Assembly: GCA_009829735.1 (NCBI GenBank)
Contig: CM020618.1
Location: 18,957,346 to 19,021,345 of the forward strand
From: Pyropia yezoensis
Taxonomy: Eukaryota > Rhodophyta > Bangiophyceae > Bangiales > Bangiaceae
Direction of reading: 5' to 3'
DNA: 64,000 nucleotides
Every line of letters starts with the position of its first letter. The first letter of the stretch is position 1. Below the pieces are notes generated by a model. That model had not been told where the DNA came from. It saw nothing but the letters and a program-made list of their open reading frames with translations, and did not search any database. Shown one piece after another: positions 55,766 through 64,000 of this stretch. A program made the position numbers and the translations under genes.

Positions 55766-57709
55766 CTAGGCACGCATGCTAGACTCTCCCACTCCACGGC
55801 CCTCGCCCTCACGTGGAGGCGAGCGGCGAGACCCACGCCGATAACGGTCTCCACTTGTTGGAGGGGGCGGCGGCTCCAAGTCGGAACCGTCGCGCCCCTC
55901 ACGGTCGCGCAAGTGGCGCCGACCGTGGCTACTCTTCTGCCTGGTCTTGCGCGCAAGTTTGCGACGCAGACGCTGGACAGACTCCGTCTCCGACGGGGTA
56001 GAGGACTCCGAGACGGAGTAGGACAACTTGTCTTCCGACACGGAGGGAGAGCGCCGCGAGTGTCGGCGACGACGGCGAGGAGGCGAGTATGCCCGGCTCG
56101 CCCGACGTTTGCCACGCCCAAGTGGGGCTGGCTGGGGCATAATAGCCCCAATGCGAGCCAACTCGGCTGTCATAAACTCCGCCACCGACTCGCAACTCGC
56201 GGTCGCCACTGCAGTACGAACGCGCTCCTCAAGTTGAGGAGTCTCGGAACTCTGTAGGGTTGCGGTCGACGCGGCCAACCAGGAAATGGTGCGCACCAAC
56301 GTGGTGATCATCATCTCTGAGGTTAGAGGCGTGGGCGGCAACACCAACTTGGGGTATACCGTCAGGAGGGTGGCCCCCAAGTTGGGGGACACCGGGGTGG
56401 AAGACTCCACGGCCACGCTGATCGGGATGTTCCCGTGAGGTTGGAAAGGAACAGGAGGAAGCGGAGGGGCCCGCCGAGGTGGCGGTACCCGGGTGTAACT
56501 GCGACCCCGACTTGGGGCCCCCGCAGTGGGTTGAGTCATATGGTCATCATAGGACGGCACGGCCATAACTATGGGCTTTTCCGGGGGTGGCGCAGTGTGG
56601 CGATCCACCCCCGGGGCATACGGGTAGTCCCCGATGCCCAACCCCTCTCGTAGGACCACACGGCCGTCGTGAAGCTCACGAGCGACCCACACGAACTGGC
56701 GAAGTGCGCCATCGTCCTTGGGCCCACGAGTGGGGCGGCGCAACCTGTGCTCAATGCTCTCCCACTCGATAAACTTATGGAGCCGGAGCATCTCCTCAAG
56801 TAGAGTGAGTTGTCCTGATGAGCACCCCTCAGCAACTAGCTGAGGGGTGAGCTGTTCCAAACCTTGGAGGAGCCGGAGGGGGAGATGCCAGAGCATCCCC
56901 CGCCGCTGAACTCAGGACACCCAGGTCGACATGACCTCGAGGAGCCACTGGGTGGCCAACATGGCCCACACCAGGTGATCAGGGGCAGCCGTCAACATGA
57001 CGGAGCCGAAGTGGTCAAGCAACCGTGGCAACAACGCCGGGAACCCGTAGGGGACCTCAACTTGAGGCCACCACTCGGGCTTCTTCGGATAGTACTGCTC
57101 CTTACTGGCAGCAGACTGTTGAGGAAACTCAAGTTGAGCCGAGGTCACCAAGTAGGGACCTCGCCGGAAGTCTTTCTCCATCCGCACATCAAAGTGATGA
57201 GTGTGCGGATCGACCTCGTGGAGGTACGGTGGGCGAGTTGCCACAGCGTCCCACGTGAAGGTCGGCAAGTCGCCGGGACCCGGGATAGCTTCCCCGCGGT
57301 CCACCATGGCCTTGGCACGCTGAACGTCCTCAACCTCCTCATCGTCCAGGAAGGCAAACGGGTCCGTCCTGAAGCCGGCAGGGAACCCGACCCTACGGGG
57401 ATACTTCTCCCGTAGGCGGTCCCATACCCGGCCCATCGCTGCGCCAAGTCGGCCACAGCGAAGAACAGTCAGCCCCTCCTCATAGAGAGGCCAAGCGGGG
57501 TAAAACCACCGCCCCAAGGCCTCACGCGGGACAACTTGTCCCGCCTCCGGGGGAGACCCCGCCGTCAACCCAAAGCCGGGTGACGCGGGAGTCCCGTCCC
57601 CCGGAGCGATCGCGGAGCCCCCGCCGGAAGTCCCGGCGGGTGCTGCCCCGTAGGAGGTGTCCTCCATGCGCTCGTCAAGAGAGTCCGTCTCCACTCCCTG
57701 AGTCGCCAT
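55766..57709 (-). pseudogene. Long antisense frame inside the LTR element, one in-frame TGA
   Basis: Opposite to pol, a frame runs from ATG 57709 (MATQGVETDSLDERMEDT) to 55766, interrupted only by TGA at 56912-56914. The first part is ordered (REALGRWFYPAWPLYEEGLT, VGFPAGFRTDPFAFLDDEEV, VEVPYGFPALLPRLLDHFGS). The last 120 residues are Arg/Ser-rich and basic, like a nucleic-acid-binding tail. No family recognised. Some plant Ty3/gypsy elements carry antisense frames between pol and the 3' LTR; whether this is comparable is an inference. Confidence 0.55.
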
Positions 57710-58047
57710 GGCTCTCCCCAAGTTGGGGAGAGACGCTCTGGCTATCGCAGCACGAGACCCGCCTCGAGTTGAGGGGGACTCGGATCGTGGGTATACGGGT
57801 GGCCTCCCCAGCGTGGGGCGGCCCAGTGGAAGGTGAAGGGGAGGTGGTGGTGATGGTGAAGTGTGAACTGAGGAGAGCAAGCTGCCGAGTGGGCAAGCTT
57901 GAGGAGAGGGGCGGTCAACGTGACCGCCTCCACATCCGTGTTACGTACTCGATGGGGGACAGCAAGTCGCGCCCCCAACGCCGAGACGTGCGTTTACGCA
58001 CCCCCTCACAGGGCCGACCGGGTCGGTCGGAACTGAGGAGAGGGGAG

Positions 58048-58516
58048 TGTGGCAGTATTGACCCCCAGGTAGGGGGGCAACACGTGCCATGCAAGGGGCG
58101 GCAGGCCACTAGCCTGATCCGTTCCTCCCCCTGCATTTGGGTCCATATTCCCTAAGTTTGGGATAGTTGGCTTAGTAGTAAATCCAACTTGGATTTGAGG
58201 GTTTTCTGCATTTATCGTCTTGAATTTTCGTGTGGCCCGGTGGGCAGGTGCTGGGGTGGGAGATTCTGAGTGGCGAGATTCTGAGTGGACCCTGGGGGGA
58301 TAAGGGGAGGGACAGCGGGGCTTGGCCCTGCGTCCCCGTCCCGAACAAGAAACTGTTGGACCACACACCATCCTCTTGTTTGTCCGTGGGGGGTTTGCCC
58401 CACAACAGGGACAGAGTGTGTGCGACTTGCACTTCTTCCGGTTCCCCCGACACGGGAGGCAGCCCTAGCACACCGCCCCAACTTGGGTGCCGTGTGTGCT
58501 TGTGGTTTTTGCCACA
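58048..58516 (+). repeat. 3' LTR
   Basis: 469 bp, nearly identical to the 5' LTR. The last bases TGCCACA are followed by the CGTGC duplication. Confidence 0.93.
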
Positions 58517-58521
58517 CGTGC
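58517..58521. repeat. Right 5-bp target-site duplication (CGTGC)
   Basis: Exact copy of 53495-53499; lies within the GIY-YIG coding sequence. Confidence 0.9.
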
Positions 58522-59461
58522 GGTCCTTGAGCGCATCCGCCACCAAGCCGGATCGAGCGTTACGCCCAATGTAGATCCTGCCGTCGTCAGGGTGACCTTC
58601 TTTTCTCAGGACCCATACGTAGAGGATGCCGACGGGACCGCCCTTGCGGCCAGTACCACCTTGCTTGCGCTGAGAAGGAGAGGCGCTGGATCCAAGAACA
58701 TCAAGGCCCTCGGCGTGTGCCTGGAGTGCCTGTCGCCGTAGGGTCTTGGCCACGGCACGGTCTCCGTCGGTGACCACCCCGCCGATGCAGACGAGGTCAG
58801 GCCACGAAGAAGAGCACACGGTAGCGGCATCATCGATTGGGGAGACGGCTTTGCCTTCAAGAAGGCGGAGGATAGCGTTTGCATCCGCGTCACCTATGGG
58901 TATGGTGTCGGGATCGGAGGGCGTTGCCGTGGGCACGTAGTCTCTCGATGGGCCAAGGACAGCCGGTAAAGGTCCAGGAGAGCTCGGGCGGCGGCCGTGA
59001 CTCGAATGGGATCCGGTGGACCCCTCGGACTGGGTACATGGCGCCGGTGACTCGCGGCGCCGGTACAGTGAGCACGGTGACGTAGAGCGACGCACAGGTC
59101 GGCGCCGTGCCCCACCTCGACGTGGGGGGGGAGAACAGTTGCCCTCAACGGGCGTATGTAGTTGATCGGGCTGCCGCACCGCAGGGGGTTGGGAGGGGGA
59201 TGGGCGCGGGGTCGGGTAGAAAGAGGAAGAAGAAACCGCCGGCGATGGGGAGGGGCATGGGGGAGGGGTCGAGTAGGAACGGGGGGAAGATGGAGATCGT
59301 GCGGCACTGGGTGCTGGCGGCGCGACTGGGAGGAGGAGACGCCGCGTGCGGGCTGACTGGCGTCGGACAGGAGGCGGTGACGAGGACGGCGCCCGTGACC
59401 GGCACGGGGACGCAGCTGCCACAGGGGAAGGCAGTCCACGAAGAGGTGTTCTCGTGGACAT
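58517..59461 (-). pseudogene. GIY-YIG nuclease gene, 5' part (split by LTR element)
   Basis: ATG at 59461 (MSTRTPLRG). About 190 residues of Ser/Pro/Arg-rich disordered sequence lead to an ordered region (ADANAILRLLEGKAVSPIDD, WPDLVCIGGVVTDGDRAVAK) and the start of a GIY-YIG domain: GILYVWVLRKEG with the first Tyr at 281, and GRIYIGRNARSG with the YIG at 297-299. The frame reaches the LTR after exactly 315 codons and resumes in phase at 53494, giving about 681 residues when intact. GIY-YIG enzymes cut DNA and occur in homing, repair and mobile-element proteins. The start is 69 bp downstream of the Ulp1-like gene on the same strand. Confidence 0.78.
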
Positions 59462-59530
59462 GTCTGTCAGTTGCCGCCCGTGATCAGTGTCTGAAGACGG
59501 TGGCGGGGTGGTTGACGAGCGGGTTATTGG

Positions 59531-61099
59531 TCATTGACGGAGGGGGTGAGGTCCCGGCGGGCCCCGTGGCGGTACGTCCATCGGCGACGGTGTGCCCACA
59601 TCTGGTTCATCGGCTGGTGTGACGGGTGGTGGTGGCGGCACCGGGTCCGGGTGGGACGGGATAGATAGGTGACAGGCGGAGGTCGATACGGTGCGTGACA
59701 GCAGGGGCTGCGTCCCGGGGGGTATTGGCCATGGTTGGGTAGACTCGGGCGCACGGCCGGTGGTTGTCATACCAGGGACCTGCGGCGGTGGTTGAAGAGT
59801 CCCCACGGGAGGCGCGACTGATGGCGGGATGGCGCCCACTTGACAAGGGAGGATGTAGGGGAGAAGGGCAGTCGGGTCAGGCGGGACCGCGTGAGCAACC
59901 GCACAAAGAGGGCTCACCAGCCGCACAGCGGCCTCTGCAACGCCACCGTGGCTTGCTTGGCACGTCCCCCCGGCCACAGTACCAGTCGCACAGAGGCCGG
60001 TGATGGCCTCGACTATGGTTGACCGGAACGACGTGGCCTGCTCCAGCGACGGGGCGGAAGGGTCGAGCCCGAGCGCCAGACACGCCATACTGCACAATGA
60101 GAAAGACCCACAGCTAGAGGTGTCTTGCTGCTGTGGGGCAGGCGCGGTCGCTACTTGGTGCCATGGGACAGTACGATTTCCTTGCCGGGCAACGTCGTTT
60201 AGCCAGGTGATGACGTCGTGGGTGGGGTGCGCGTGGGTTCCAACGACAGAGTTGGCAACCGACACTGCGCCACTTGCCGTATCGGCAACGACGACCGACC
60301 AGTGGCCGTCCGCGGCAACAGGAAGGACAAGCATGTCAAAGGCAAAGACGTCCATGTGCCGCGTAACGTGCTCGACATTCTCCCAGGCATAGGGCAGGCG
60401 TGTGTTCCCAACGGGGGGCCGTAGGGCGCCGTAGATGTAGCCATCAAAAACGTGGATGGGCCGAGCCCGTCGCACGCTACACGCCCACCGGTTCACCACC
60501 ATCAGCAGCACCTTGACCGCGTCCATCGCCACATCCGACAGCCACTGGGTTGGCTGGAGCAAAGTGTCCAGTTCCGCTCGTCGCACTGTGACACCCAGCA
60601 CACGGAGGGATGGTGGTGGGCCACGAGCGGCAGAACCAATGGGGGGGGTAGGGACCCTGTCGGTGGTCAACGACAGGAGGGTGGAGCAGCCAGTTCCGCG
60701 GGCGGCAGCACGGACAGTAGGTGACAGGCCGCCGGCGTCATGGAGGACGCCACCATGAGGCGTCAGTGCCACGGCTGGAAATGGTGGTGGTCGGGCCTCT
60801 CCCACAAACACTGTGCTCGAGGGAGGCGGGTGCCACGCAGAAGCGCCGCCCGGGGACTTGAAAGAGGTAGCCAGTGTCTTGGGTGAGAGAGTCGGGGCTG
60901 GTAGGGGGGGGTACGGGGCGATCAGAGTGGCCTTGCCGAGGGGTGCCTTTCGTTCAAAAGGCTTACCGCCTGGCACATGACCTCCAGTAGCTGTCGCGGT
61001 CCCGGCGGCAGCAGCACGTCGGGCGGCCTTTCGTGCACGCCGCGTAAGCCGGTCCCTCTCCCTGACCCGCTGCTTGTCTTCTGTGGCGACAGCGCCCAT
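59531..61099 (-). CDS. Ulp1/SENP-like cysteine protease (C48)
   Basis: A 522-residue protein from ATG 61099 (MGAVATEDKQRVRERDRL) to TGA; the frame is open further upstream only through a GTG codon. A basic N-terminus and Pro-rich linker are followed by the C48 peptidase fold: the family entry motif LLQPTQWLSDVAMDAVKVLL, the catalytic His in LPVAADGHWSVVVAD (about H266), and the Cys with preceding Gln in QQQDTSSCGSFSLC (about C330). Where SUMO proteases have Asp (YDS) this protein reads VANSV, so the third catalytic residue appears to be Asn. Such proteases cut SUMO/ubiquitin-like tags and are common passengers of plant, fungal and protist DNA transposons. The C-terminal 150 residues are Pro-rich. 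Confidence 0.82.
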   Translation of the reverse strand: MGAVATEDKQRVRERDRLTRRARKAARRAAAAGTATATGGHVPGGKPFERKAPLGKATLIAPYPPLPAPTLSPKTLATSFKSPGGASAWHPPPSSTVFVGEARPPPFPAVALTPHGGVLHDAGGLSPTVRAAARGTGCSTLLSLTTDRVPTPPIGSAARGPPPSLRVLGVTVRRAELDTLLQPTQWLSDVAMDAVKVLLMVVNRWACSVRRARPIHVFDGYIYGALRPPVGNTRLPYAWENVEHVTRHMDVFAFDMLVLPVAADGHWSVVVADTASGAVSVANSVVGTHAHPTHDVITWLNDVARQGNRTVPWHQVATAPAPQQQDTSSCGSFSLCSMACLALGLDPSAPSLEQATSFRSTIVEAITGLCATGTVAGGTCQASHGGVAEAAVRLVSPLCAVAHAVPPDPTALLPYILPCQVGAIPPSVAPPVGTLQPPPQVPGMTTTGRAPESTQPWPIPPGTQPLLSRTVSTSACHLSIPSHPDPVPPPPPVTPADEPDVGTPSPMDVPPRGPPGPHPLRQ

Positions 61100-62221
61100 C
61101 TCAGGTAGACGTGGCAAACAGCACAAGTGGGGGGGGGGGGGTTCTACCGGTCCCCGCCACGTCTTCACACATGGGCACGTGTGCGTGAACGGTGATGTGG
61201 TGGAAGATAAAAATAGTACCCGCGGTGTCTCCAGTGGGTTGGGGAGGGCACGTCGCGCTTCTGTGTCGGCGTAGCCTGTGGGTCAGATGGCTGGCGCCCT
61301 GTACGATTTTGCCATGAGGGCGAGAAGTGCGCCCGGGACAGCTGGTCGCTCGCGTCTACCATGCGGACGAGCGCACCATCTCTCGCGTCTGTCGTCCGCC
61401 ATTCCGACCAGCGCACCACGTCGTGGCGTCGTCAGGGTCCTCCCGGTTTGCTCGACCACACAAGGTGAGGCGGTGTCTTGGAGGGACAGGCGGTCGGCAT
61501 GAATGTGACACCCGTGGCCTTTCGGTGACGCCAACCCACATAACATTGTAGACACGTTCTATTTGGGAATACATCTCCCTGATATGGATCGTTGTGGTTT
61601 CCCATTCGGGCGTGTGTGTTGGTGTCATGGGGTGAAAATAGACCAGTCGATTTGTGTGGTTTCGCTGACCTGACGGCAGTTCTCGACCGTGTTCGTATGT
61701 ACATATGGAGATTCCTACACAGGTCAGATTTACCCGTCATTTAACGGCAGATTCGAAAATCTGTCAGGATTGAACGACCGACGTGCATTCGACTGAGATG
61801 GTTGTTTCGGGCAATGGACATTGTGTGTGGCAATGGAGATTGTGTGTACGTGACAATCCGAAGACGCAACCGATTGTCTGAGCCGGACAATGGGGATTGT
61901 GTGTACGTGACAATCCGAAGACGCACCCGATTGTCTGAGACGGGCAATGGAGATGGTGAGCGTCAGGGCAGGGAGCGACATGTACATGCACAGAGAAGTA
62001 CGACAAGCGGGCCCTCGGTGGGCCCTCGGCGAGGTGACTGGGAGCCAGTAAGGACGCGGGGTAGTGTGTGGCCACCGCGGGGGCGGCGCCGGGGATGGCC
62101 CCCGGCGAGGCGTTTGGCCGTGCCGCCGCTGAAGCGCACACGTTTGCGATTGTCACCCTCGGGCAGTGGGCGGCCGCCACCGCCGCCGCCGCCGCCGGCG
62201 ACGCCGAGCAGGAGGTCGAGG
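61100..62221. other. Intergenic
   Basis: A G run at 61129-61140, the tandem repeat at 61838-61951 and one member (62054-62071) of an 18-bp direct repeat also at 17173. No gene recognised. Confidence 0.4.
61838..61951. repeat. Two-copy 57-bp tandem repeat
   Basis: GATTGTGTGTACGTGACAAT and the following CCGAAGACGC...GATTGTCTGAG recur with a period of 57 bp; a partial related copy (GGACATTGTGTGTGGCAATG) precedes. Confidence 0.75.
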
Positions 62222-63066
62222 ATGAGTGTGGGCGTCGAGGACGCGACGGACATTGTCGTCGACGGGCCGGGGCTGCTTGCCGCCCCGCTGGGCGTCGGCG
62301 CCGCCGTCCGCGCCGCCGTCGCGGCGGCGGGCCTCGACGGGGACAACCTGATGCCCCTCGTCGCGCCCACCCCCGGCGGCGAGCGCTTTTACTTTTCCTT
62401 TGGCCACCCCATTGACGCGGCCGCCGCCACCGCCCGCGCGCCCGCAGGCGGCGGCGGCGACGGCGGCGGCGACGCCGCGGACGCGCTGTTTGCGACGGTC
62501 AAGGCGGCGGTGCCTTCCCTTTACTTCCGCGAAGATGTCCTTTGCCGAGTACCTCATTGCCGAGCTTGCCATGAACGCGGGAGTATACAACTCGATGCTG
62601 TTGGTGTGGCAGGAGAAGCTCCGCGCCGACGCCGTTCGTCCTGTCACGTTGGTGCCCCGCATCTTAGGGGGGGGGCGCGACTCCGCTTTTGTGCCCCCCA
62701 TCCGCACCATGCCCCATTCTGAGTACCCATCGGCGTCAGCCTGCGTATGCACTGCTTTTACAGACGCTCTGCGCTACTTTGGTGGCGACGCGCCCGAAGT
62801 GTCGCACGTGTTTGAGTTCCCGCCCAACCGGTTCCGTCCTGGCGTACCTCCGCGCGCCCTGACGGTGCGTTTTTCCAACCTTGCTGCCATCTCGTCAACG
62901 TGTGGGGACAGCCGCGTGTGGGGGGGGGCTTCACTTTCTCCCGGCCGTCGCAGAGGGCCACCGCCTGTGCACGGGGATTGCGGACGAGATGGTGGAGGAG
63001 TTGGCTTGTCGATTTGGTCGTGCCTCCCGCGTGCATCGGCTGTGCAAGCGTCCGCGTCGCGCTTGA
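62222..63066 (+). pseudogene. Vanadium haloperoxidase-like (PAP2 superfamily) gene with frameshifts
   Basis: The clear part begins at 62535: AEYLIAELAMNAGVYNSMLL, WQEKLRADAVRPVTL, then MPHSEYPSASACVCTAF and, after a one-base shift in a nine-G run (62920-62928), GLHFLPAVAEGHRLCTGIAD and a TGA stop at 63064. These match the order of vanadium-haloperoxidase core motifs: Lys/Arg in WxxK...RPVT, the YPSG-type loop, and SRxWGGxHF with a metal-ligand His. The loop reads YPSASA, so the acid-base His of YPSGH is not seen. Upstream, 62222-62540 in another frame reads GERFYFSFGHPIDAAA and ALFATVKAAVPSLYFRED; it may be the N-terminal part joined by a second frameshift or a different gene (it also recalls acyltransferase C-termini). 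Such enzymes oxidise halides with H2O2; related proteins are phosphatases. Confidence 0.65.
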
Positions 63067-64000
63067 GTTGCGGGTGTCGGAGGAAGAGGGAGGGGTTTTT
63101 CGTGTGGGGGAAATTGGGGCGGCACCGTCGCCGCGGGGGGTGAGAAAGGGGACGAGAACGCGCGATGGGGGTTCATCTTGTTGCATGGCGGGCTCTGTCA
63201 CTTTACGTTGGAAGAGGTAGGGATCAGTTCTGCATGTCCATACTGGAGATGTCACTCTCCGCTCGGGAGGAAACCCTGTCCGGTGAAGCCCCATCCCCAT
63301 CACCACCCACCACGGTGCGGACGGCACGGGCAGGTAGTGTGGGGACGCCACCAGTACCCGAATTCTTCTGAGCCTATGGCGCCCGCGCCACCCCCGCCGG
63401 CGTCTGGACCATGCGCAGCCCCGAGAACCCGAGCAGATCGGTAGGGAGCGCCACTTCAGCGACGCCGCTCGTGGGACACAGACAGTCTGAACGTCTGAGC
63501 TGTTCCTACAGAGGGGTGTAGCGCAGATGGAGATGATTGACATGGAGGCGAGTTCAGTTTGCTCTTCACCAGTGTAGAAGGGTTGAAGAAGTCGGTCCAT
63601 GCGTTGGTCCATTTGTGTGATCGTCTCTCTGGTGCACGCAGGAACAAGGGGAGAAAACAATAAGAAGCAAAGTGCACTGGGCGAATATACCACCCCACTA
63701 AACTTTAGAGGCACCGCCACCCCCCTGCTGACACGACCGCGTAGGCTACCTACCGCTGCTGCCCGAGGGGGGGGGGGGGGGGGAGACGTGCGGGCCACCC
63801 TCCCGGCTGTGCCGACGGCCAGTGGGAAGAACCACAGTACGCTCTCCTGGAAGTCGCCCGAGTATGTGTTCCTCCTCCGCCCCCCTCGGATTTTCTTCTT
63901 ATTTTTTCTTATTCTGCTGAGAGGCCCGCCCCTGCCCGCCCGCTCGGCTCCTGCCTCCCCTTCCGGCCCTCTCTTCCTCCTCCCTTCCCCCCACCTGCCC
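63067..64000. other. Right edge, no gene recognised
   Basis: A G run at 63768-63782 and a CT-rich final 100 bp. Open frames on the minus strand (to 63798) have no recognisable motif. Confidence 0.4.

Larger units (their letters stand above)
53500..58516 (+). mobile_element. Ty3/gypsy chromodomain LTR retrotransposon, 5.0 kb, internally deleted
   Basis: Two 469-bp LTRs (53500-53968, 58048-58516) bounded by TGTGGCA...TGCCACA, with an exact CGTGC TSD. Polarity is plus: a purine-rich tract (GAGGAGAGGGGAG) ends at 58047 before the 3' LTR, and TGGTGAAGCAGC follows the 5' LTR as a possible primer-binding site. Inside are a short pol remnant (54665-55654) and a long antisense frame (55766-57709). 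Protease, most of reverse transcriptase, RNase H and the start of integrase are missing, so it is non-autonomous. By eye the LTRs differ at two sites (A/G near 53611/58169 and near 53937/58485), so insertion was recent. Confidence 0.93.

Noticed and set aside
17089..61099. Endogenous giant virus
   Set aside because: No capsid, packaging ATPase, DNA polymerase or late transcription factor is visible; the helicase, nuclease and methyltransferase genes alone do not support it.
8915..61099. One single element reaching from the hAT left end to the Ulp1 gene
   Set aside because: The hAT element closes cleanly at 17080 with its own TIR and TSD, so the genes to its right are not part of it.
62222..62540. 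Acyltransferase (phytyl ester synthase-like) C-terminus, from GERFYFSFGHPID
   Set aside because: Only one short stretch fits and the sequence next to it runs into haloperoxidase motifs after a one-base shift; kept only as an alternative.

Overview
This is nuclear DNA from a very GC-rich eukaryote. Coding regions have GT-AG introns, there is a hAT DNA transposon and a Ty3/gypsy chromodomain LTR retrotransposon, and there are long G/C homopolymers, (GGC)n tracts and minisatellites. A GC-rich alga fits best; a bangialean red alga (Porphyra/Pyropia type) is my best guess, but nothing in the window proves it. No tRNA, rRNA or CRISPR array was found.

Layout. (1) 1-5.3 kb: Gly/Ala/acidic low-complexity DNA, then a short-chain dehydrogenase whose three exons can be read through to the stop. 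(2) 5.5-8.9 kb: a minus-strand gene remnant with a BAH-like stretch, a four-copy CCAAT-containing tandem array, and a short GTCATACAGACATG repeat array. (3) 8915-17080: one complete hAT transposon with 16-bp terminal inverted repeats, an exact 8-bp target-site duplication, subterminal AAGCGTA motifs, a BED/hAT transposase with one frameshift, and a second frameshifted gene as possible cargo. (4) 17-61 kb: an accessory region. It holds a disordered Ala/Pro protein, a CCTTGCCGT minisatellite, a coiled-coil protein, a minus-strand block (ParB-like protein, 2-oxoglutarate/Fe(II) dioxygenase, an unknown Ser-rich protein, a DNA methyltransferase-SET fusion), a 2199-residue UPF1-type helicase, a GIY-YIG nuclease gene and a Ulp1 (C48) protease. 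Two arrays of hairpin cassettes lie in inverted orientation at 23.1-24.1 and 44.0-44.7 kb. (5) 53500-58516: a recently inserted, internally deleted chromodomain LTR retrotransposon (469-bp LTRs with 2 differences seen by eye, TSD CGTGC) that splits the GIY-YIG gene exactly in frame. (6) 62.2-63.1 kb: a frameshifted vanadium-haloperoxidase-like gene; nothing was recognised after that.

Main interpretation (inference). The genes of region 4 combine DNA and histone methylation, 2OG oxidation, a ParB-like fold, helicase, nuclease and deSUMOylase-type protease. That resembles the cargo of large eukaryotic mobile elements or a clustered DNA/chromatin-modification system. No transposase, recombinase or definite terminus was identified for it, so its mobility is unproven. 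Three otherwise continuous reading frames each hold one in-frame TGA, and several genes are broken by one-base shifts, mostly in homopolymer runs. Some breaks may be sequencing errors and some real decay.
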